This document shows, one piece after another, positions 31,268-42,500 of a stretch of 64,000 nt of DNA. Each line of letters opens with the position of its first letter. Within the stretch, counting starts at the first letter, position 1. A program made the translations under genes and the position numbers. The stretch comes from Lepidonotus clava (taxonomy: Eukaryota > Annelida > Polychaeta > Phyllodocida > Polynoidae), in the NCBI GenBank assembly GCA_936440205.1, contig OW387133.1:51982374-52046373 (forward strand), given 5' to 3'. Below the pieces are notes generated by a model. That model did no database searches. It saw only the letters and a list, made by a program, of their open reading frames with translations, and had not been told where the DNA came from.

Positions 31268-31357
31268 TTGACATTTCTTAAATTCGACAGGGCGACAAGA
31301 CCATTTCTTAAAATCGACAGGGCGACATTGTCATTTCTTATGATCGACATGCGACAT
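31268..31357. repeat. 30-bp minisatellite, three units
   Basis: The unit CATTTCTTAAAATCGACAGG plus about ten more bases recurs at exactly 30-bp spacing (ATTTCTTA at 271, 301 and 331 past 31,000). The third unit is the most diverged. A minus-strand open frame across it only mirrors the repeat. Confidence 0.85.
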
Positions 31358-34300
31358 TAGGACCCCCCACCAGGGGCCCCTTCATGAAACTTTACAAAAC
31401 CATTGATGACCTATGCTATCTCTTATGTTTGTAAAAGATGTGGGGACATACATTACAACAATCGTTTCATTTGTATTGGCTTTCTATATCCAAAGTCATC
31501 ATCACCATATGCATTACCCTCTGACTCATTCTAAAGCCGTTACCTATTCATCAATTTCATCCAAATGGCCCAAACTCACTTTTCATCACTAAGCACACAA
31601 CGTTCAACTAATAGGGTTGGGTTTCATTAAATGATTTCAGTTGTTTGTATTATTTGAACTAGTTTTTACTGTTATTTAAATAGTATCAAATGTTTTCTTC
31701 TTGTTTTAAAAGACATTGGGAGATCCTGGGTATTCTTCAAGTAATCTGACTTTTAAGAATGGCAGAGTAAGTTGCTCGTAAGAGGATCATAAGTTTATTG
31801 TGTTCTCATGGAAGATAAATTCATATCCCTCGTTAAATACAGGTAATCGAATAGCTCCATTCAGTATGGTAGAGACTCTACGTATCAATTTTCTTATTAT
31901 GGCAATCTTAAAGTGTTAATCTGTTAGTCACTACAAATTTAACCTTTCCAAGCTATGTACAATAATCTACAGTGTCTTGTTAGGCACTCTAAAGGGTTGG
32001 AACCATACCTATTGTACTGATGACTTAATGTACTATTGTAGCCACACCTCATTGCTTTAACGAACACAATTTCTAATGGATGGTACATAAGTACAACTTT
32101 TTATCCTTTCTTAAAGAAATTATTCTAAGCAGGCTATTGCCATTAAATATAAGTGCACAACTATGCACTTTGTTCAGTTTTAAACAATATGTGTTCTAAT
32201 TAAGGATGAAGAGATCAACATACTCATGGTGCATGAAGTCAACTATCGCTCTTAAAAATCCACCTTACTTACAACATTTCACACCAGAGAGCCAACCAGT
32301 TGTTAGTTTCGGTGAGCATCGCCAGGTGACGCTACAAACCTTTCCACAGAGCGCGGCCACATGTTCCAAGCAACGAGGCAGTACTCGTTGTTCTATACTC
32401 GTTGTTCCAAGGTAGACCTCGAGTGCGTCCAATTGGAGAATCTGGGGCGCGAAGAAGGGTTAGGGGCTAGGACCAGTCCACCAGGGATCTGTTGGCCCAA
32501 TACAAGAGGGAGAAAGGGGCCTAAAGCAAATATATATTTCCCAACCGCTCTGTATCTTTGTAAACCTTTTATCCCCTAGCCAACTTTTTTTCCATTTTGT
32601 TTTTTTTATGTAGGCCTACCCTTAATTGAATTACTTATTGATCGGACTGGGTGGAATAACCGAATCGTTATGATTCTACGCACGTTTTCTGGTGGCTATG
32701 TAACTTCGTGCATGGTTAAGGCAGGGATCCAGAGACTAAAAAAGAAAGGAAGGGGACGCCCCTATGTAAAAACTTGAGGCGCCCCATGCACTTGGCGGAT
32801 AGAATTTAAAAAAAATCCCAATATGGCCAAAATTAGGGAGATGGGCGCCTCATACGTCCCCTTCAAACTCTGTCCCTATAGTGATGTATTCGAGAGGAGC
32901 AAACAGAACCAAAATTAACACTGAGTAAAGAAATTTAAAAAAAAAACCTCAGTTTTTGCTCAGCTATTAGAATTGGTCCACATCCCTAAAATCAACCTGG
33001 CGAAATGCCTTTTCCAAAGTTAGAGACATAACGCCGTATATACTCAGTAACATTGACAGAATATTTTAGAAAGATAATTACATGGAAAATAAATTTATTT
33101 CCAATTCAGAACAGAAAATGCTGACCCCCCCCCCTTATATGCCCACAGCCTCTGTTTAATACCATATACGTGGGATGTCACCTTTTCTCGCCTTCATGAG
33201 CTTTTTGTGTCTCTACTAGGATACTAAAAAGAAGAGGGTGCTTGTTTACATAATTTTACTTTTGGACACTAGCTCCCGCCAAAGCTTTACATTAAAAGAA
33301 ACTTTAGAAAAAAAAACCCGCAGACACCTATACCCATGTCCATGTCAAACCGTTGGAATCAATACTATAAACTTGATAATTTCTCTATAATTATATCTAG
33401 ATAGAGAACAGTGCAGAAAACATTACAACGTTAAGTGCCCATTGAGACCTTGTACTCCACCCCCACCGCAGTCTATCATTAAAGCTGGTTTACAGAACGG
33501 CTTTCTGGACTTACAAGTTCAGGTTCGAACCAGGAGAGCCTTTCAATACCTGCCTGTACCACCCCCTCCACCCCCACACGCAGCCCACTGAACGTATCAA
33601 TGGCACCAATGGTCTTACTAATTGCGGGCCAACGGGGCCCCTAATCCACACTACTTTGTCGTAAACTGAGTGACGTAACGTCACTTTGTGACTAATGTAT
33701 GGTGTACTAATCGTTTCTATGTTAAATGTTGTATTTCAAACATTGTATAAAGTCAACGGTATTGTTCTATGGCAGGTAATGACTGTGCTTAATTAAAGCA
33801 GGGGGTGAAACGTGTACCTTAACTTGAGTATGCGTCTTTACTCCAGGGAATGTAACGTTGATAAACTTAATAGGGGCCTGATGATAACAGGAGCCGTAAC
33901 GGAATGAAGAAATTAATCATGCACTCGAACTGAAAAGGTTTTTAATCTTACATAAAATTTAGTTATCTTATAGGACCACATATAGGTCCACTGGCCAAAC
34001 AAGTATAGTATTTTCATGAAAATCAAAGAGATTTTTAAAAACATGAAAACCCCACAATTTTATTATTTTAGGTACAAGTATGTCGATTACTTTTGAAATT
34101 GGCATTCCTACCATAATCCAGCTAGTCATTTCTACGTTGTGGGCGTTTGTCTTGGTTCCCCAAATCTCATTTAGCCGCCTGGGTTCACCCCAAGAGCCGA
34201 GCCCAGCACCTCAACACAGCATGTAGCAACTGCTCGAGGCGGCCACCCCTTTGACATGACACAATGGACCAGTCCGCCTGCCATGAACTCGGCCTGGCAG

Positions 34301-34418
34301 TTCGGCATGGCTGGAGCACACGCGTGGAGTACGGTCATGGAATATACTACAGCGGTGGGATTTACACGAGTTTAGAACCAACATGTACTTGGATAACGGA
34401 TGAATTCCACGAGGAAAC
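31358..34418. other. Upstream region of the kinesin gene
   Basis: AT-rich with no recognised gene apart from the MITE at 32,719. The part nearest 34,419 (about 34,140-34,418) is GC-richer and is the likely 5' UTR and promoter of the kinesin gene; no TATA box stands out. A GGTTCGAACC at 33,522 resembles a tRNA B box but lacks a convincing A box. Confidence 0.45.
32719..32882. mobile_element. Possible fold-back MITE with GC-rich arms
   Basis: The left arm (GGCAGGGATCCAGAG ... GGAAGGGGACG) and the reverse complement of the right arm (ATAGGGACAGAGTTTGAAGGGGACG) match imperfectly. Both arms continue into a GGCGCC-containing core. It is non-coding and seems related in style, but not clearly in sequence, to the CAGTGGCGGATCCAGG family. 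Confidence 0.5.
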
Positions 34419-34465
34419 ATGTCCAATGTAAAGGTTGCCGTGAGGGTGAGGCCCCTGAACAAAAA
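34419..34465 (+). CDS. STARD9: Kinesin-3 (STARD9/KIF16A-like) exon 1
   Basis: Encodes MSNVKVAVRVRPLNK plus two bases of a split Lys codon, then a GTAAGT donor. VKVAVRVRPLN is the first beta strand of the kinesin motor domain. An in-frame TGA 18 nt upstream and an A at -3 support this start. The family is a plus-end microtubule motor; vertebrate STARD9 works at spindle poles. The gene runs rightward, head-to-head with the LTR element. Confidence 0.85.
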
Positions 34466-34669
34466 GTAAGTTTGAGCACTGTTTAGGGGAGTTCAGGAAT
34501 ATCTTTGAATCTTTGGATATCTGTACTACCACTGCTACCACCTCCAGCCGCGGCCTTAGGCCTTGGTGCCAACAGTACCACCGGGGAATGTTTACATTGC
34601 AATCTTGGGCAGCTCCTGAGGGATTCAGTTGGACTGATTGCTTAATTATTGTTCTCCTCTTCTTTTCAG
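34466..34669 (+). other. Kinesin intron 1
   Basis: A 204-nt intron with GTAAGT donor and a CTCCTCTTCTTTTCAG acceptor; phases of the two exons agree. Confidence 0.85.
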
Positions 34670-34739
34670 AGAGATCACCAGGGGTTCTCGAGTGATTGTG
34701 GACGTCGAGGAGAATACTTTGAGCATTTATAACATCAAG
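34670..34739 (+). CDS. STARD9: Kinesin-3 (STARD9/KIF16A-like) exon 2
   Basis: 70 nt, completing Lys and giving EITRGSRVIVDVEENTLSIY then NIK, with a GTAAGA donor. From memory, human STARD9 has a similar series (GGRIIVEVDGKVAKIRNLK) at the same point, and KIF16B is a looser match. This segment is the variable N-terminal part of the motor domain, before the conserved FxFD strand. Subfamily is therefore probable, not certain. Confidence 0.85.
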
Positions 34740-37062
34740 GTAAGAGCTATGAATCTCGTGTACAGCTAGAGTAGAACGTGATCCGCTTGTGTAGTCCCCC
34801 GGCCTCCTCCCGGCCCCTCCCCGGCCTCCCCTCGAGTTCCTCCCGGGTTCCTCCCGGCGAGGATACCCGGGCTACACGGGGTCATCCCGCACGTGCATCC
34901 TGCTGTTGTGAGACGATGATATATAGTATATATACCCCAAGCATGCACTACTTATTACTATTTCATACCAACTCGAATGTAGTCTTCGCCCTTGGCATTG
35001 AGTGTAGATCATACGTTTGTATAACCAAAAGTGAAGTTTGTCTTAAGCCAAAGCCAATTGCTCTGTTTTATTGCAATGTTAAAAACATTGATACAAATTG
35101 ACAACTTAGTTGATCTTTTTGGGTTATGTTCACGATTAAAAAAAGAAAATAATTATTGCTCTCCCTCTTATATCACTCAAACCATTAGCTCAGGCGCTCA
35201 GAGTATAAGTCACGTTACGTATATCCTTGTCAAGATCGTGTACATTGTATGTATGGGGAAGGCGGGAGATTTTTCGGTCACAGAAATAGGCCAGACCACA
35301 CCACCGCCAGTCAGCTGAGTGGCGGAGAATTCAAATGTTGGCAAACACAGGGGGATAACCGGAGAGCCTGTTATCTCTGTAACCCAGTTTCGGTAACGAG
35401 AGGGGCCAGATGGTAAAGGCCAACCACTGCAGTGCAGGTCGGCGGAATGTGCTAAGATCACAAGTAGTGGGTGCGAGAAGACAATGGGATGGGATTAATG
35501 TTTAATCTACTCCGGGATGACGTGAGAGTCACTCATCGAGCAGATCGATTTGAGGTCATCCTATCCAGAGCGTCTGGGGTCAGTCTGTTCTGAGTTACCA
35601 TGGCGATGTGAAAATATACCTTTAGTTTATTCCCCCTACTAGGCCTAATAGCAAATGCTTACCCCCCGATCAGTCGCTTCTTGGTCTGTTGAATGGGACG
35701 CGCGTCCCTGTTGCATTTATTGTGATGCTGCCAAGTTAAGGGTACCATTGAAAGGGATGCGGTTGGGACGGGGGGGGGGGGGGGGGGGGGTTGAGTGGAG
35801 GGAGAGTTGAATGGGGGAAATCCGAATCTGGCATAACGGTTGCATTGTCAAGTTTTTATATAGTAAGGCATAAAGCTGTTTTGTCCCCGACGTAGACATA
35901 ACAATGCTTTCCACATACAACAGTTACAAGGATTATGTTAATCATTTGAAGATGTCTTCCTTGTGCTTTTGCACATCAACTACTGTCAGTAAAAGTAAAT
36001 TTGCTTTTAACAAAATATTCTTACCCGTTACATAATGATAATCTTATAAAATACTATAGAGATAGTGCTCGTAGGCCTATTCATATAAAAGGTTAAAGTT
36101 ACTTGTTCACTGGCAACCATATTATACAAATTAGGTCCACTTAGATTCATAACCTCCCACCCCGGCGTCCGACGCCCTAAATCCACAATGGGTTTCCTGT
36201 ACCGTGATACCATGAATACTCAACTTAAGGATCTGCCCAGTGATCTGCACAAAGGCCTGCATTATGACCATTCCGTAATACCACTTGACAGCTTCTTATG
36301 AAAAATATACCCCTCTATGTAATATATCTGCTTCAAAGTGCGTTATAATCCACGCCTTTGGTAATTACTAATCCTCGGCAGTAAATCCGCCGTGATTCGA
36401 TTACCTGACGCATGCAGGTGGGGGCTGATAACAGGAGATAAGCCGGAATCCGTGGAAGGATTACCTCACCGACTAAGGGCGTCTGTCAATATATATATGA
36501 TGAGATGTGGTAGGCCTTGTTGTCTATGGATCCCATCATATCACAGGAAGGGAAAGCTGAACACTTTCGTATGTCACATCATAATATGCAAGAGATGAAT
36601 AGCCATACATTCAGGTCTAGATGGTGCGGGAGGGGGTGCTCTTTCAGTGTCGAATTCAAATTATGGTCCTGTCGCCTGCCAATATAATTTGCAAACTGTT
36701 GTCACTTGTCATTGTCACATGTATTGTGTGTCGGATATAAGAAATGACCGTTTGGGGGTTCGGACCAGTATAATGAGTGTACTACAACAAACCACAGTTT
36801 GCCCCTGTGTGTGTCTTTACAGCTCGGCGCCAGTTACAATAACCGCAGAGTCATACCAATAGGGCTTATGACATGCCTTGATCTCTGAATCAACTTCTTT
36901 TTATCATAACCTTATGTTGCTAACCCCATTAAGGCGAAATAGTCATAATTCCAATCATCGTGACCTGCATAGAAAAATCTTCAAGTCTTTTGATATGATA
37001 TAAACTGTAAAATTATGTTTTCCGATGTCGCTTAATATTATTCTCTTCCCATTTAATTGCAG
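34740..37062 (+). other. Kinesin intron 2 (2.3 kb)
   Basis: Non-coding. It contains a run of 21 G at 35,770-35,790 and an AT-rich remainder. Small frames inside it (for example 34,778-35,101 and 36,392-36,598) show no domain. Confidence 0.75.
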
Positions 37063-37176
37063 TTGGAAAATGCGCTTGATGTTGGAGATAGTCGAGAGAG
37101 ACTTAAGACCTTTACATTCGACCATGTTTACTGGTCCATTGACCCGGAGTCACCCCAATATGCTTCACAACAACTG
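37063..37176 (+). CDS. STARD9: Kinesin-3 (STARD9/KIF16A-like) exon 3
   Basis: 114 nt, 38 codons in phase 0, between a TTTAATTGCAG acceptor and a GTAAGT donor. It reads LENALDVGDSRERLKTFTFD then HVYWSIDPESPQYASQQL. The TFTFD strand and the YWS-DPE-P-YASQ series are hallmarks of the kinesin-3 group with STARD9, KIF16B and KIF14; the GDSRE phrase is closest to STARD9. The next exon, which would carry the ATP-binding FAYGQTGSGK motif, was not found downstream in this window. Confidence 0.88.
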
Positions 37177-37259
37177 GTAAGTTTCTCAATTATTCGCATC
37201 GTTATTTGGTGTGATAAACATCCGTCAACTAGTGAAAAGGCATGTTGTGAACAGCTTAA

Positions 37260-37289
37260 GGGGATCGTCCTTAAATAAGGACGATCCCC
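37260..37289. repeat. Perfect 30-nt palindrome
   Basis: GGGGATCGTCCTT pairs with AAGGACGATCCCC across a central AAAT, 84 bp after kinesin exon 3. In RNA it would form a 13-14-bp hairpin; too short for an animal microRNA precursor. It may be the tip of a fold-back element or a palindromic protein site. Confidence 0.8.
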
Positions 37290-39511
37290 ATCCGAAAAAT
37301 GCCTCTGTTTAAAAGAAAAAGGTGGCGTTTGTGATCTTTATTCATACAAAATGTAGCTAAACCGAACTCAACACAGGATTAATCGTTTTACAAGTGGTAT
37401 GATCTATAGGTATACATTTGCAGAACGTTGACCTTCATTTCTTATACATGCTTAAAATCAAAATCACTGGCTCAATCTATACTTTTTATTTAATTACATG
37501 GGGTTGATAAGTTAGAATGTTACTGATTAATTCTCGCCTGAAACGTTCAACTTGATTATAAAACAAAGAATTTGAATTCATTAGCTATATGGTAATAACC
37601 ATGTGCATTGCATAAAACAGTTTATCTGCATTCAACAAGTAATTCTGAATCCATTAAAGCATGGCAAAAGTCTATATACAGTTGGTAGCCGGGACTAATG
37701 GAGTAGTGCCAATGCCTTTTAACCTATCAATACCTACCGGCTCAGAGTTGATCTACACTTTGTGGTCCTGTATTGGGCAGCATTCAGGCAGAAAGATCAA
37801 GGTCCCTAAGATGGGGGACTATGTGAGGGCATTAAGTCTTACTCCGCTACAAGCTGGGGCCGTGATTTCTTCACGGCGACCTAGCACTTTTCTGGTCACT
37901 GGGCTCGGGAGGAAACACCTCGTAATTCTGCCCGGAGTAAGCTGCTTTGGTAAAGCTTTTTAGTGGGCACACAGAGTAATCACAATAAACTTAATGGTGT
38001 TCAGCCACAGAGATTGATAGATCGATCGCAGCACTTATTTTCTAAGTCTGATGAATTAATCGTTTAAATTTTGTTCGCGTCAAACATTTTTCAAATATAT
38101 CTATAATATATAATATATAACTTATATTATGCTATAAGTGGTCTTGTTGATGCTAATATTGCACATAAGAATGTTATGAAAGTCTGTTTATTATCAGTAA
38201 TATTATCTAGTTTTGATACTGTTTAGAACATGTTGGTATGATTTAGTCTTGAACTTTTCATCATTAAATTTTCATAGATACGCAAACCTTTAAACAATAT
38301 ACAATATGCTATGTTCATGAAATATATAGACGTAGGCATATACTAGTGGCAGAGCCAACATTTCCAAAGCTATATAGTATTTCTGAGTCAAAAACAACAG
38401 AACACTAACAAATGCCGTGTTCGTGCCCCGTTTCTGAACACCCTTCAGTATAATTCAAACATGCCATGATATGACATTTCATATCAGGTTGGAGGCGGCA
38501 ACCTGTTCTAGTATGATATCCAGCACATAATCGTAGCTGTTTGTGTAAGCTGAGCATACGACGGATCCGCTATAAGCTATAGACAGGGTTGCCAGTACGC
38601 GCGCAGGGAATTTCGGTTTTTCCGTATGATTTTTAATAGTCAGCACCTCATACCGAATGGGGGATTATTAGGTCAATTAATATTAAGGCTTCATAATAAA
38701 TCATGCATCAATCATAAAATAGGATGCAACCGGAAGTGAGAATCACACTCAAGCCCCATCTGGCCACTCTCCAAGCAGTTCACTCCACTACCGTTTTGTA
38801 TCTCTGCCACAACCTCCCGCCATGTTGGTCTCATTTGCATATCCAGGACTATTTTCCTCATAACAAAAGTGTATCTACCAGGATCATGATTTCTTACAAT
38901 TTTGAGTATGCATTTGTACTTTGGTCATACTTCATAATGGAATTGTATAAAGTTTATCAGATGAATTTTGACACTTGCATTTTTGTGTTATGATTGCTAT
39001 CCAAGTGGCCCATGTTTGAAAAAACGTTGGTTTAAACACCTTTCTTGTGTAAATCAGTGGAGACACCTTTTTTGTATGACTAACCTCTCACTTACATCAA
39101 TGGAAGACCTTGCCCCATGCAACCTATGAACCCTACACAGCGGTGTTTAAGTCTTGGCATACCTTTTGCAGTTTAGATGTGATGGGACTAGTAGGCCTAT
39201 TGAATGGTCATCTCAATCAATTCAATAACCTATAACGTTCTAAGACCCTGCAAAAATTAACTATTAAATGAATTGCTGTATTCCCTAGGAAATTTATGAA
39301 AATCAATAATTGAAAAATACACTTTTAATTATATAATTTATTGTAAATGAAGATTTTCTAATAGTTATTGAACAATGCGGTTTAGTAAATATGAATTTTC
39401 AATGATTTAATTAGATTAATCTGATATAGGCCTATACAGTGAACTTTTCCTTCAAGATAATAAGCTTTTTATGTAATGACTAGAGGTTTCAAAATGATTG
39501 CGACTGGGCCC

Positions 39512-39584
39512 TGCCAGCTGAGAGATTCGAACCTGTGTAGCTTGTATTGAGAGACAGGTGCCTTGACCACTAGACTACAGAGTC
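39512..39584 (-). repeat. tRNA-like sequence, probable SINE head or tRNA pseudogene
   Basis: On the minus strand an A box TAGTCTAGTGG (39,567-39,577) and a B box GGTTCGAATCT (39,523-39,533) are spaced as in a tRNA gene. The acceptor and anticodon arms do not pair properly, so it is not a working tRNA. This pattern is typical of the 5' part of a tRNA-derived SINE. Confidence 0.6.
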
Positions 39585-42500
39585 AGGTGTGGTCACACAT
39601 GTAGACTTTTGGAAATGTTGTAGGCAGAGCAAACCCTATCACACTGGCCAGTGTATCAGTCCTCACAAAGTAGTTCCAAAGAATTGATGCTTTGGGGTTC
39701 ATTAAATGAAATTATATAAGATAATTTATATATTTCATCGAAAATACCCCAAACTGACCTATTCTAATTTATATCTTAAGGTTATCATGTTTGATTATGG
39801 ATCTGGGTGTATGGGACAGATTTTGTCCCAAACAAGCAGGTTGTTGCAGAGATTCTAACGTAGGGAACCGGAGTGGAACTCTCTGCCGAGGAGATTGCCA
39901 TCTGGCCTTTCTTATCATATTGGTAAACTTCCTGCCTAATATGCTATTTACAATCCATAGTACATGTAGGTATCGTAATATGGGTTGTGTAGAATTAATA
40001 AAAAGATAGTAAAGCTGTAATATAGTGTTTAATGATACAGTTCATCATCATACGTACGTGATGAAACCATACCAACCTTGGTTCATTGAGTTCTTTTCAT
40101 CAGATAAAGAGGCGCACAACCCTCATCTCTTGTCACTGATTACGAGCTTATTTGATATACGCCTTTATAAGGGTGTTACTGTACATACAAAATGTCTGAG
40201 GCCATGTTCGTGGGTCACAATATTCTGTGAAGAACATCTTTTTGTTCACATCCATTACAGTCTGTAAACAGTAATGAACAGCTGAATAGATTACAATTAA
40301 CTAAGATTCAATTCATCGGAGTAAAAATAACGTTTACTGACCAAATCGTGATAACTGAAACATCAGATTATATTTCTTAGAGTAGGTTAGCTTTGCTGGA
40401 TTTTTATGGAGCAATACTATATCGCAAATTATGCGATGTTAAAACCAAACTAATCGTATGGGCAGATCTGAAGAAGAATTCTTTCGGAAAATATTAAGAT
40501 CTTAGTTTGTCATCAGTAGAACACTGATGTAGAATTAATGCCTTGTATACCCTGTATTATTTAAAATGTTTAAACAAGAAAAAGGGAAGCGACAATGCAC
40601 GCTAATGAGTGGGTGGAAAGGCATTCATTTCCGCGCCCCATTATTGACAAGGAACACATTTCCCTCCGCCAAGATCGATAGAGATTGAAGCGTTTACAGC
40701 CACTACAATGTCCACTGTTACTGTAGCGGTTAGCCTTACATGATGGAGAATCGATTAGCCGATGAAACTGTTATGATTCGGGATTAAAAACTTAGATTGA
40801 TTACCTATGGATCAATTCATCCATTGACGAGATGCAAGCACTGTTCTCGGGGAGGGGACAGGGGTTCGAATATACCATGGAAATTGAACATAAATTGCGT
40901 ATTACAGAATGCAATACATGCTGTAAAAGCAATGCAGTTGACACGCCAATTTCTCTAGCTATATCCAAACATGTATATAAGAAATCATATTAATAAAATC
41001 CTTTCTGGCAGTTAGTGGTTCTTTACAATTGTCAAGAAAGATGAATCTTATCATTCGTACTTTCATGAGAATGTGAGACAACGCTACCCTTACATGGTTT
41101 ATGACGTCAGAATGTTGAGATACTTATTTAACTGATGTTTATTGCTAAATCATGTTACTGATGTTCATTTATGCATAATAAACATGAACCCTGCCTAAAG
41201 ATTTATTACGGCACACTTAATATGAATGGATTTTATGTAGATTAGCAAAGTGACAGTTGTACGTATAAAGAAGAAGCCTTACCTAAGTGCGGGATCTATG
41301 ATTTACCATCAATACCTTCCTTTCTTCAGAAACAATATTGGAACAATTCCATTAAATCCCCCTGTGTTACTTGAACTCATTTCTACGTATAAACAATACA
41401 CAATCACATGGTCTCGTTAACATGTTATTGTGATTTCTCATACAGATTTCAGTATCAGAAATAAGACACTACGTATTCAGTTATAAAATGACGATAATGG
41501 AGATTTCAATTAAAACGTAATTGATAACTGTAGGCCTACTCTTTCTGCATGTAAAATTGTATGTATCCCCACATCTAGATATATCAACTGGGGAACAACG
41601 AAAAATGGCCTCATTTGGCCAAATTGTAACACCCAGTAAAATAAAATATCTAAGAAAAAAAATTGGGAGTCGTGGTACATGAATTCCGCACATCTCTGGG
41701 TGTGGTGGGGGAACAAAGGGCGGACTGCACCCAGCAGTAAGGTCACCTGTAGCCCTGTAGAAAGGGGTTGGGTGGGGTAGGAGGCACCAATAGACGTCAC
41801 GGCTCACTGACCAAGGGGTGGCAGGTGACACAAACCGTGTCGCAGTAGAGAAACTAGGTTTTGTGTTCAGCTTTAGGCGCGGGGTGGGTGTGGGTGTGGG
41901 GCCTGGGGGGAGGGGGGCACTTGGACTTGAAAAGGTACCAACTGCCAAACGGACCTGTGAAGCAGGGGTGGTGCTTGACAAAATTGAGGTGTTGTCAACC
42001 ACCTTTTAGACAAAAAGAAAGGAGGAGGTGAACAACATCCATAGAACAATATAGGGGCAGTAACTTGAAATTTAGCTTTAGTGCTACCTTATCTCTCACG
42101 GTAAACTGATAATATTGTATCAGAAGTTTTCCTAAGCAGTTTTGGTAATTTTTGTGTATTTTCTGGTATTGGCACAACCAGGTTTTCAGGGGCGGTGATC
42201 TGTTTCCCCCCAAAATAGGGGTGGTCAACTAAAATCCAGGAGCCGTCAGTCATGGAAAATAGGGGCGGTAGTGTTGCAGTGGGTAGTAACCTTCAAAGAG
42301 TCAGTGCCCCCCCCCTCCTCCGGGGTGTGGGGGTGGGTGTATGGATGGGGTGGGGGGGGGGGGCGAATTGAGATCCTTAGGACTTGAGTTCAACAGAGAT
42401 GGAAGGGGCTGGGGGTGATTAATTATCGGACCAATTCTTCATATCTCTAGTAGCATGTCAAGTGATAACAGAATTTCAAATATACAATGTAACACGTTTT

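Noticed and set aside
33481-33540. GGTTCGAACC resembling a tRNA B box
   Set aside because: No matching A box or cloverleaf arms at the right distance.
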